A stretch of 7,671 nt of DNA from an uncultured Curtobacterium sp. (GTDB taxonomy: Bacteria; Actinomycetota; Actinomycetes; Actinomycetales; Microbacteriaceae), in contig CAJYIG010000044.1 in the NCBI GenBank assembly GCA_913774725.1, forward strand, positions 1 through 7,671. The letters run 5' to 3'. Shown one piece after another: positions 1 to 5,471 of this stretch. The translations under genes were made by a program, and so were the position numbers. The stretch's first letter is position 1. Each line of letters opens with the position of its first letter. The notes beneath the pieces are model-generated. The model saw only the letters and a list, made by a program, of their open reading frames with translations, was not told where the DNA came from and ran no database searches.

Positions 1-12
1 CACCATCGTCGG

Positions 13-576
13 ATGCGCCCCGCCGATGCCCTCGTCGCGCTCGACACCGCGCCGTCACCCGACCGCCAGCGGTTCACGGCGTTCGTGCGCGCCACCGGGG
101 ACGCGGCGCTCGACCGGGATCTCGGCCCCGAGCACCTGACCGCGTCGTGCTTCGTGTTCTCGCGCGACCGCTCCCTCGTCCTGCTCTGCCTGCACCGCAA
201 GGGTCGGTTCTGGGTGCAGTTCGGCGGACACCTCGAGCCGCAGGACCCCGGCCTGGCGAGTGCGGCCCTGCGTGAGGCCCGTGAGGAGTCCGGCATCGCC
301 ACGCTCGAACTCGACGACGACGCCGTGGCCGACCTCGACCGCCACGACCTGCACGGCGGGTTCTCCTGTGCCGTCCACTGGGACGTCGGGTTCGTCGCGA
401 CGGCGGACCCCGCGACCCGGACGATCGTGAGCCACGAGAGCGAGGACGTCCGCTGGTTCCCGGTCGACGCCCTGCCCGCGCCGCTGGCCCCAGGGCTCCC
501 CCGACGCCTGGCCGCACTGCTCGCCGGTCCCGCCGCGCGAACTGACACCCGCGCGAACTCCCGCGCGGACGACTAG
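13..576 (+). CDS. Nudix hydrolase family protein
   Basis: This 187-residue protein belongs to the Nudix superfamily, which hydrolyses a nucleoside diphosphate linked to another group using a divalent metal; it is probably cytosolic. The Nudix box runs from about Gly72 to Ile95. It opens with GGHLEP and ends with REAREESGI (residues 87-95), which carries the metal-binding Glu residues. The spacing between the first glycine and the REx2EE core is one residue longer than the textbook motif, and Asp78 stands near the usual first Glu. A typical late element, SEDVRWFPVDALP, lies at 143-155. The C-terminal tail (about 176-187) is polar and looks disordered. The ATG at 13 has no convincing ribosome binding site, and the frame is open to the window edge, so the true start may lie upstream. 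It converges on the kinase gene and shares its stop tetranucleotide. The substrate cannot be told from sequence. The family is clear; the specific function is unknown. Confidence 0.88.
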   Translation: MRPADALVALDTAPSPDRQRFTAFVRATGDAALDRDLGPEHLTASCFVFSRDRSLVLLCLHRKGRFWVQFGGHLEPQDPGLASAALREAREESGIATLELDDDAVADLDRHDLHGGFSCAVHWDVGFVATADPATRTIVSHESEDVRWFPVDALPAPLAPGLPRRLAALLAGPAARTDTRANSRADD

Positions 577-1160
577 CGCGTCGGGACGAGCACCGCCGCC
601 GCCGAGCGCGGGTCGAAGCGTGTCACGAAGTCGCGTTCGTTCGGGATCCAGACGTCGTTCCAGAGCCGCTCGTGATCCCGCCCGAGCGCTCGATCGCGCT
701 GCTGGCCGCGGACGGCGGCCGTCTCCAGGTCCACGTCGCACCAGACGGTGAGGTCGATCACCGGCAGCGCCGCGGGGTGGAACAGTCCGATCAGGTCCAC
801 CACGAGCACCTCGCCGGCCGGAAGTGGCTCCTCGCGTCCCAGGCCCCGGGACGACCAGTCGTACCGACGGAAGGACCCTCCCGCCGCCGCCCGGAACGGC
901 TCGAGCACCGTGTCGCGCAACCGCACCCGCTCCACTCCGGACCAGTCGTCGGAGCGCGCGTGCGACTGCGCCGGGTCGAGGAAGTCGTCCCCGCGCATCC
1001 GGACCGCGCCGGGCACCGCGGCGACCAGCGCCTTGGTCAGCGTGGACTTGCCCGACCCGCAGAAACCGGAGACACCGACCACGACGGGACGACCCGCGGC
1101 CGCACGCACCCGTGAGACCTCCTCGGCGAGGTCCTCGACTTCCGGTCGGCGATCATCCAC
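573..1160 (-). CDS. Uridine kinase-like P-loop NTPase
   Basis: This 195-residue protein resembles actinobacterial uridine kinase-type enzymes, which transfer a phosphate from ATP to a nucleoside or similar small molecule in the cytosol. A textbook Walker A loop, GFCGSGKST, spans residues 32-40. A DDF element follows at 58-60, in the position where uridine kinases keep an acidic substrate-contacting segment, and RRYDW lies near 98-102. A hydrophobic strand ending in Asp (VLVVDLIGLF, about 118-127) is the likely Walker B region, with Asp where many relatives have Glu. The Arg-rich stretch near 151-161 may be the lid. I chose the GTG at 1160 because AGGGTGG lies just upstream and homologous sequence begins there; the open frame continues to 1439, but that extension is Arg-rich shadow sequence overlapping the next gene. 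The gene is divergent from the sulfhydrylase. The substrate is uncertain, so no symbol is given. Confidence 0.85.
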   Translation of the reverse strand: MDDRRPEVEDLAEEVSRVRAAAGRPVVVGVSGFCGSGKSTLTKALVAAVPGAVRMRGDDFLDPAQSHARSDDWSGVERVRLRDTVLEPFRAAAGGSFRRYDWSSRGLGREEPLPAGEVLVVDLIGLFHPAALPVIDLTVWCDVDLETAAVRGQQRDRALGRDHERLWNDVWIPNERDFVTRFDPRSAAAVLVPTR

Positions 1161-1264
1161 GCGTCCACCCTGGCAGAGGCGGCTCGTAACCCGACGCCGC
1201 AATGCCCCACGGGCCTGGGCGACCTGCGAGAGTACCCGCACGACGGACACAGCAGGAGGACCCC
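1161..1264. other. Divergent intergenic region between kinase and sulfhydrylase genes
   Basis: These 104 bp must hold the promoters for both divergent genes. I see a good ribosome binding site at the right end and a weaker one (AGGGTGG on the minus strand) at the left end. The only TANNNT-type -10 candidate I noticed is TACTCT on the minus strand at 1229-1234, and it has no matching -35 element. I looked for an obvious leader RNA or riboswitch fold ahead of the sulfur gene and did not recognise one by eye. Confidence 0.5.
1254..1259 (+). promoter_or_regulatory. Ribosome binding site fixing the sulfhydrylase start
   Basis: AGGAGG lies 5 nt before the ATG at 1265. The reading frame is open 63 nt further upstream, to 1202, but this near-perfect Shine-Dalgarno sequence places the true start at 1265. 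Confidence 0.85.
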
Positions 1265-2668
1265 ATGTCGGACGACGGCCACGGCTTCGCCACGGAACAG
1301 GTGCACGGCGGGTTCCTGCCCGACACTGCGCACGGCGCACGGGTACCCGCGATCCACATGACGTCGGGCTTCCTCTTCGACGACTTCGACCAGGCCCGCG
1401 AGCGCTTCGCCGGTACCGACGACGGCTACACCTACACACGCCTCGGCAACCCGACGAACGCCGACGTCGAGCGCCGGGTCGCCCTGCTCGAACGGAGCGC
1501 CGAGGCGATCCTCGTCGGCAGCGGCCAGGCGGCGGTCACGGTGGCGCTCCTCGGGCTCCTGCAGGCCGGCGACCACGTCGTCAGCGCGCGGAGCATCTAC
1601 GAGGGCACGAAGGGGCTGCTCCTGCAGAACCTGGCGCGTCTCGGCATCGAGGTGGACTTCGTCGCCGACCAGCGCGACCTCGACGCGTGGGCCGCCGCGG
1701 TGCGCCCGAACACGAAGGCCTTCTTCGCCGAGACGATCCCGAACCCCAAGAACGACGTGCTCGACATCCGGGGCGTTGCCGACACCGCGCACCGTGCGGG
1801 CGTGCCGCTCGTGGTCGACAACACCCTGGCGACGCCGTACCTCGTGCGTCCGGTCGAGCACGGCGCGGACGTCGTGGTGCACTCCGCGTCGAAGTTCCTC
1901 TCCGGGCACGGGGCCGGCCTCGGCGGGCTCGTCGTCGACGGCGGCCGCTTCGACTGGGGCCGCACGCCGGAGCGCTTCCCGCACCTGACCACCCCGGACC
2001 GCGCGCTCGGCGGACAGAGCTACGTCGAGCGGTACGGCAGCCGGGCGTTCGTCGTCTTCGCACGCGACGTCGTCGCCTCGCGCCTCGGTCCGTCGCCGTC
2101 GCCGTTCAACGCCTTCCTGCTGCGCCAGGGCATCGAGACGCTGTCGCTCCGCGTGGAGCGCCACGTCGAGAACGCGCTCGCCGTGGCGTCGTTCCTGGAG
2201 CGCCAGCCGGAGGTGACGAGCGTCGACCACGCGGGTCTCGCCTCCAGTCCGTACCACGACCTCGCCCAGCGCTACCTGCCCCGAGGAGCCGGCTCCGTCT
2301 TCGCCTTCACGCTCGCCGGCGGCGAGCCGGCCGCTCGCGCCTTCATCGACGCGGTGCAGCTGATCAGCCGGATGACCCACCTGGGCGACGTCCGCTCGCT
2401 CGTGCTGCACCCCGCGACCACCACGCACGCCGGCCGCACCGCGGCCGAGCGGGCCGAGCTCGGCATCGGCGACGGCCTGATCCGCCTGTCCGTCGGCATC
2501 GAGGACGTCACCGACCTGCTCGCGGACGTGGAGCACGGCCTGGCAGCGGTCCGTGCGGAGGTCGGACCGGACGGCGTCGGCCGGGAGGCACGGCCCACCT
2601 CACCCACGGAGGCCGCCGTGCTCGCGCACACCGTCCCGCAGGGCCACGTCGTCGCGCAGGAGGTGTGA
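1265..2668 (+). CDS. metY: O-acetylhomoserine sulfhydrylase-type PLP enzyme (Cys/Met metabolism family)
   Basis: This 467-residue cytosolic enzyme belongs to the PLP-dependent Cys/Met metabolism family. Its best match is O-acetylhomoserine aminocarboxypropyltransferase, which makes homocysteine from O-acetylhomoserine and sulfide. Visible hallmarks include YTYTRLGNPT (55-64), whose Tyr57 and Arg59 match residues that reach the neighbouring subunit's PLP phosphate. GSGQ (85-88) is the phosphate loop, and Tyr112 lies where the ring-stacking Tyr is expected. VVDNTLATP places Asp185 at the pyridine nitrogen, and SASKFLSGHG carries the Schiff-base Lys210. HPATTTHAG (382-390) and Arg407 in RLSVGIED form the substrate end. 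The GG-VVDGGRFDW segment (220-231) favours MetY over cystathionine gamma-synthase. About 30 residues after position 434 form a polar C-terminal extension beyond the usual family core. The gene is the first of a coupled pair with a flavin monooxygenase, suggesting a role in using sulfur released from organic compounds. The family is certain; exact acyl-donor and sulfur-donor preference is inferred. Confidence 0.9.
   Translation: MSDDGHGFATEQVHGGFLPDTAHGARVPAIHMTSGFLFDDFDQARERFAGTDDGYTYTRLGNPTNADVERRVALLERSAEAILVGSGQAAVTVALLGLLQAGDHVVSARSIYEGTKGLLLQNLARLGIEVDFVADQRDLDAWAAAVRPNTKAFFAETIPNPKNDVLDIRGVADTAHRAGVPLVVDNTLATPYLVRPVEHGADVVVHSASKFLSGHGAGLGGLVVDGGRFDWGRTPERFPHLTTPDRALGGQSYVERYGSRAFVVFARDVVASRLGPSPSPFNAFLLRQGIETLSLRVERHVENALAVASFLERQPEVTSVDHAGLASSPYHDLAQRYLPRGAGSVFAFTLAGGEPAARAFIDAVQLISRMTHLGDVRSLVLHPATTTHAGRTAAERAELGIGDGLIRLSVGIEDVTDLLADVEHGLAAVRAEVGPDGVGREARPTSPTEAAVLAHTVPQGHVVAQEV
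2658..2663 (+). promoter_or_regulatory. Ribosome binding site inside metY deciding the monooxygenase start
   Basis: AGGAGG sits in the last codons of the sulfhydrylase gene. It is 7 nt before GTG 2671 but only 1 nt before the in-frame GTG at 2665, which overlaps the upstream TGA. The spacing favours 2671 as the start and implies translational coupling. Confidence 0.75.
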
Positions 2669-2670
2669 CG

Positions 2671-3975
2671 GTGGGCGACCTGCAGCACTTCGGGTACTTC
2701 TTCTCACGCGGGTTCGGGCCGCAGGCGTGGGGCCGCGCCGACTGGGACTGGGGCCTCGACTGGACGAAGCCCGACCTGTACCAGCAGTCCGTCCGGGCGC
2801 TCGAGCATGCGGGGATGGACCTCGTCATCGCCGAGGACGCGATCTCGCTCGGCAGTCCGGCGACCCTGGACCTGCGGATCCGGCAGGCCTACGGCGGACC
2901 GAAGCACGACCCGCTGCTGCTCGCGCCCTACCTGTTCGCCGTGACGGAGCACATCGGTATCGCGCCGACGGTGAACGCGGGCATCACGCCGCCGTACCTG
3001 GCCGCACGGCAGGCCGCGACGCTCGCGCACCTGTCGTCGGACCGGTTCGGGCTCAACGTCGTGACCGACACCGGGAGTGCACGGCACGTCGGTGCGGCGC
3101 CGCTGCCGCACGACGCCGCGTACGACCGCGCCGAGGAGTGGATCACGCTGCTCCGACGGCTGTGGCACTCGTGGGGCGACGGCTACGTCGGCGACCCGTC
3201 GGACTGGCACTTCGCCGACGGCGATGCCCTCGACGCGTTCCACCACGAGGGCGCGTACTTCACCGCGGACGGGCCGCTCAACGCCCTGCCGCTCGACTCC
3301 AACCCGGTCGTGGTCTCCCCCGGCGGGTCCGGGCGCGGGCTCGGCTTCGCCGGGACGCACTCGGACGTGCAGCTCGCGCTCGCCCCGCTGACGGCCGAGG
3401 CGGTGCGCGCGTACCGATCGCGGGTGCTCACCGCCGCCGCCGACGCCGGGCGGAGCGCGGACGACCTGCGGGTGCTGTTCGTGCTGAAGCCGGTGCTCGT
3501 GCCGTCCGTCGAGGAGGCCGACCGCGTCGTCACGGCGTCTCGGCACCCGTCCGACGCCGACCTGCGCGCGGCTGCGGTCGCGTGGTCGAGCGACTCGGAG
3601 ACGGACCTGCTCGCGCTCGACCTCGACGCGCCGATCCCGGCGGGCACGTTCGGCGACCACGTGTCCGCCGGGACGATCCGGGGGCTGGTCGGGGACACGC
3701 CGGACGCACCCCTGCGCGAGCTGTTGACGCGGAAGGCACGGCTCGGGCGGATCAGCGCCCGTGAGGGGTTCATCGGGACGGCCGAGGAGTTCGCGGACTT
3801 CGTCGAGGAGCTCGGCGCGGACGCGGACAACGACGGGTTCATCCTGTCCGGGGACCTGCACCCGGCGCAGGTGTACCGGATGACCGGCGACCTCGTGCCG
3901 GTGCTGCGCCGTCGGGGGCTGCTGCGCCGGGAGTACGGCGACGGAGGACTGCGGGCGAACCTGTTCGACTTCTGA
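2671..3975 (+). CDS. LLM-class flavin-dependent monooxygenase, NtaA/SnaA/DszA family
   Basis: This 434-residue protein belongs to the bacterial luciferase-like superfamily. It is closest in style to the NtaA/SnaA/DszA branch, whose members use FMNH2 from a partner reductase plus O2 to oxidise organic compounds, including sulfur- and nitrogen-containing substrates. Supporting features are the early core from WTKPDLY (31-37) through LEHAGMDLVIAEDA (44-57), and ARQAATLAHLS followed by DRFGLNVVTDTG (124-135). The last corresponds to the family's GWNVVTS-like FMN-site motif, with Leu in place of Trp. NPVVVSPGGSGRG (211-223) resembles the conserved segment usually read as PVIVQAGxSxxG. DGFIL (388-392) and the C-terminal REYGDGGLRANLF (420-432) are also typical. 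Its length matches the family norm. The GTG start at 2671 is set by AGGAGG inside metY; the upstream open part of this frame back to 748 is an artefact. No reductase gene is visible nearby, so electrons must come from an enzyme encoded elsewhere. Coupling to the sulfhydrylase suggests an organosulfur substrate, but this is inference. Confidence 0.88.
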   Translation: MGDLQHFGYFFSRGFGPQAWGRADWDWGLDWTKPDLYQQSVRALEHAGMDLVIAEDAISLGSPATLDLRIRQAYGGPKHDPLLLAPYLFAVTEHIGIAPTVNAGITPPYLAARQAATLAHLSSDRFGLNVVTDTGSARHVGAAPLPHDAAYDRAEEWITLLRRLWHSWGDGYVGDPSDWHFADGDALDAFHHEGAYFTADGPLNALPLDSNPVVVSPGGSGRGLGFAGTHSDVQLALAPLTAEAVRAYRSRVLTAAADAGRSADDLRVLFVLKPVLVPSVEEADRVVTASRHPSDADLRAAAVAWSSDSETDLLALDLDAPIPAGTFGDHVSAGTIRGLVGDTPDAPLRELLTRKARLGRISAREGFIGTAEEFADFVEELGADADNDGFILSGDLHPAQVYRMTGDLVPVLRRRGLLRREYGDGGLRANLFDF

Positions 3976-3992
3976 CGCCCTCCCTCGTGGAC

Positions 3993-4805
3993 CTACTTCT
4001 TCTTGTCGGACTTCTTCTTGTCGGACTTCTTCTTGTCCTTCTTCTTGTCGGACTTCTTCTTGTCCTTATTCTTGTCCTTCTTCTTGTCCTTATTCTTGTC
4101 CTTCTTCTTGTCGGACTGCTTCTCGTCCTCCTTCTTGCTCGTGGGCTGTTCGACGACGGACTCGTCCTCGTCCTCCGCACGGGGCGCACGCACGCCGGCG
4201 GGGCCGAGGCCGTCGACGGGCTCGACGACCACCGCGGTGCCGGTGTCCGCCAGCACGTCGACCTCCCGCTCCTCGACCACCGGGACGGACGCGTCCTCCA
4301 CCCGCTCGACCACGAGTTCCGCTCCGTCCTCGGCGAGTCGCAGCAACGCCTGCGCTGCCCGCACGCGCGTCGTGGTCCGGCGCGCCAGGACGTCGGCCCG
4401 GGCACCCTCGAGGAACCCGCGCAGTGCCCGCTCGACCGCCGACCGGCCTCGCGGCGCCGAGCGGTCGAGACGGTCGAGCTCACCGGCGATGCCCGCGACG
4501 TCGTCGTCGACGTGCTCGTCCCGCACCGACGACACCAGCGCGGCCACCGCCGACGCAGCGCGCTCGACCGCTGCCGAGCGCTGGTCGAGCACGACGAGCA
4601 TCTCGAACACACCGCCGTAGGACACCGTCTCGAGCCGCACGGGTTCGGCACCGCGACCCCGCACGACGAGGCGGGCGTCCGGCGTCGGCAGCCAGGCGAC
4701 GACGGCGGCGACGGTCGCGACGGACCCGACGATCCGCTCGTACTCCGCCAGACCCAGACGGTCCTGCTCCCGCAGACGGACTCGGATCGCGATCTCCTGC
4801 ACCAC
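3993..4805 (-). CDS. Uncharacterised protein with Lys/Asp-rich repeat tail
   Basis: I do not recognise this 270-residue protein. Residues 1-75 look like a small mixed alpha/beta fold (VRLREQ, then LVVRG and FEMLVVLD strands). Residues 76-165 are Ala/Arg/Glu-rich and probably helical. Residues 166-200 are acidic beta-like segments (VVEERE, AVVVEPVDG), followed by an acidic stretch, EDEDESVVEQ (211-220). From Ser223 to the end, 28 of 48 residues are Lys and 10 are Asp, built from repeated KKKSD, KKKD and KNKD units, all with AAG lysine codons. No signal peptide or clear membrane helix is seen. The GTG at 4805 is preceded by AGAGG about 8 nt upstream. The tail could bind nucleic acid or ribosomes, or act as a flexible polyampholyte, but nothing proves this. 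The gene lies downstream of ssrA, beyond a terminator-like hairpin, so it is probably transcribed on its own. Coding capacity is well supported; function is unknown. Confidence 0.75.
   Translation of the reverse strand: MVQEIAIRVRLREQDRLGLAEYERIVGSVATVAAVVAWLPTPDARLVVRGRGAEPVRLETVSYGGVFEMLVVLDQRSAAVERAASAVAALVSSVRDEHVDDDVAGIAGELDRLDRSAPRGRSAVERALRGFLEGARADVLARRTTTRVRAAQALLRLAEDGAELVVERVEDASVPVVEEREVDVLADTGTAVVVEPVDGLGPAGVRAPRAEDEDESVVEQPTSKKEDEKQSDKKKDKNKDKKKDKNKDKKKSDKKKDKKKSDKKKSDKKK
3996..4115 (-). repeat. Tandem AAG-rich coding repeat (KKKSD/KKKD/KNKD units)
   Basis: The 3' end of the unknown gene is built of imperfect 15-bp (KKKSD) and 12-bp (KKKD or KNKD) units. The first two 15-bp copies, at 3996-4010 and 4011-4025 on the plus strand, are identical. 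The minus strand is almost entirely purine here. Base composition differs sharply from the GC-rich surroundings, because lysine is always AAG and both asparagines are AAT. Such tracts can change length by slippage; all unit changes keep the frame. Confidence 0.9.
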
Positions 4806-4977
4806 GCGCTGACCTCTCGTTGGGGATCGACGCGAGCGAGCCCCGCGCCTGACCCGGACACTAGTCCTCGGCTCCCCCGCGCACGACGAACGCCCCGCCG
4901 ACGTCCAGGAGACGGCGGCGGGGCGTTCAGGTGGCGACCTCGGTGGTCAGCGTGACAGCGGGTCGACGTCACGGCGT
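4806..4977. other. Intergenic region between the lysine-tailed gene and ssrA
   Basis: These 172 bp hold a terminator-like hairpin (4888-4928) and probably the promoter of the downstream minus-strand gene. A possible -10 box, TAGTGT on the minus strand at 4858-4863, lies about 50 nt before the GTG start, but no good -35 element is seen. No coding region is supported. Confidence 0.5.
4888..4928 (-). terminator. Long GC-rich hairpin, probable tmRNA terminator
   Basis: A perfect 13-bp inverted repeat pairs 4888-4900 (GAACGCCCCGCCG) with 4916-4928. It is extended by a 4-bp inner stem (4902-4905 with 4911-4914) around a 5-nt loop. It begins 50 nt past the CCA end of tmRNA in the direction of transcription. 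There is no clean U-tract on the minus-strand side, which is common for actinobacterial terminators. A role in protecting the 3' end of the precursor is also possible. Confidence 0.75.
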
Positions 4978-5355
4978 TGGTGGAGATGGGGGGAATCGAA
5001 CCCCCGTCCATCGCTGCAATTCGACGTCTTCTACGGGCGTATCCGGATGAGGCGTTCTGCTCGACTCCGTCCTTTGCTACCGGCTTCTAGAACGACGAGC
5101 CCAGTCTCAGTGCAAGTCCCGCACGGCCCTGAGGCGCAACCGTGCAGCAAGTCCTCTGGATGACGCCGGAACTCAGGTTAGAAGACGGTCACCTGGCCGA
5201 CGGACTTCATGTGCTGGGCTGCTTACGCAGCGAGAGCGAAGTCAGTGCGCTTGGAATTGGCACTTGTTGTTTTCCACGGATCGTTCACGAGATGACCGTG
5301 GGTCCTCGGCCCGCTTCCCGTCGGCACACAGGCAATGTCGAAACCGATCATCCCC
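4978..5355 (-). ncRNA. ssrA: Transfer-messenger RNA (tmRNA)
   Basis: This single-piece tmRNA (about 378 nt with encoded CCA) rescues stalled ribosomes together with SmpB, acting first as an alanine tRNA and then as an mRNA for a degradation tag. The 5' end GGGGATG (5355-5349) pairs fully with CATCTCC (4988-4982) to form the acceptor stem. That stem includes a G3-U70 wobble, the alanyl-tRNA synthetase identity element. A is the discriminator at 4981 and CCA is encoded at 4980-4978. The T arm has a 5-bp GGGGG/CCCCC stem around a UUCGAUU loop. The 5' segment GGTTTCGACATTG is typical of tmRNA. The internal reading frame at 5261-5223 encodes ANSKRTDFALAA and then TAA. I did not trace the pseudoknots by hand. 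smpB lies just upstream on the same strand, a common neighbour. The ends are inferred from pairing. Confidence 0.96.
5223..5261 (-). other. tmRNA tag-peptide reading frame
   Basis: Thirteen codons, from resume codon GCC to TAA, encode ANSKRTDFALAA. The C-terminal ALAA is the signal read by ClpXP-type proteases, and the KRTDFALAA ending resembles other actinobacterial tags. The frame has no ribosome binding site of its own because translation resumes here from a stalled ribosome. Confidence 0.93.
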
Positions 5356-5417
5356 GTACGGGCCGTGACGTGCGAGCCGCTGTCACGCTGTTGAGTTGCC
5401 AACGCTCCCCGGGAGGA

Positions 5418-5444
5418 GCGGTACCCCAGCCTAGCGGGGTCCGC
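5418..5444 (-). terminator. Hairpin downstream of smpB
   Basis: GCGG (5418-5421) pairs with CCGC (5441-5444), and ACCCC (5423-5427) pairs with GGGGT (5436-5440), with one bulged T and an 8-nt loop. It lies about 65 nt past the smpB stop and could end smpB transcription. There is no U-tract, and the loop contains a possible -10 box, so the role is ambiguous. Confidence 0.4.
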
Positions 5445-5457
5445 TGGACGATGCCAG
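5428..5457 (-). promoter_or_regulatory. Candidate ssrA promoter
   Basis: On the minus strand, CTGGCA (5457-5452) is followed after 18 nt by TAGGCT (5433-5428), a plausible actinobacterial -35/-10 pair. It would give a tmRNA precursor with a leader of about 65 nt that needs 5' trimming, as RNase P does for tmRNA. The -10 lies inside the loop of the hairpin described separately. Confidence 0.35.
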
Positions 5458-5471
5458 CGGCGTTCGCCGTG

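Noticed and set aside
1161..1264. A SAM-type riboswitch or other leader RNA ahead of the sulfhydrylase gene
   Set aside because: The spacer is short and I could not identify a conserved riboswitch core or a terminator/antiterminator pair by eye. A covariance-model scan would settle it.
1161..1439. N-terminal extension of the kinase gene up to the ATG at 1439
   Set aside because: The added 93 residues are Arg/Gly/Pro-rich and overlap the sulfhydrylase coding region on the other strand. GTG 1160 has a ribosome binding site and fits the kinase family's start.
748..2670. A 641-codon open stretch in frame with the flavin monooxygenase, suggesting a giant fusion protein
   Set aside because: It runs antisense to the kinase gene and out of frame through the sulfhydrylase gene. 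Its product is Arg/Pro/Ala-rich with no recognisable motif, which is typical of GC-rich shadow frames. A strong ribosome binding site marks the real start at 2671.
3996..4115. A CRISPR-like or noncoding repeat array
   Set aside because: The units are contiguous with no spacers, in frame, and encode a lysine-rich tail inside an intact gene.
3987..4955. A plus-strand open frame beginning with many Leu/Val repeats that looks like a multi-spanning membrane protein
   Set aside because: The Leu/Val run is the complement of the AAG lysine repeat on the minus strand. The rest is Arg-rich and lacks motifs, and the minus-strand frame has a proper ribosome binding site and protein-like composition.
4978..5005. 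tmRNA 3' end as the attachment site of an integrated element
   Set aside because: tmRNA genes are known integration targets, but I see no second copy of the 3' end in the window and no integrase, recombinase or phage-like gene beside it.
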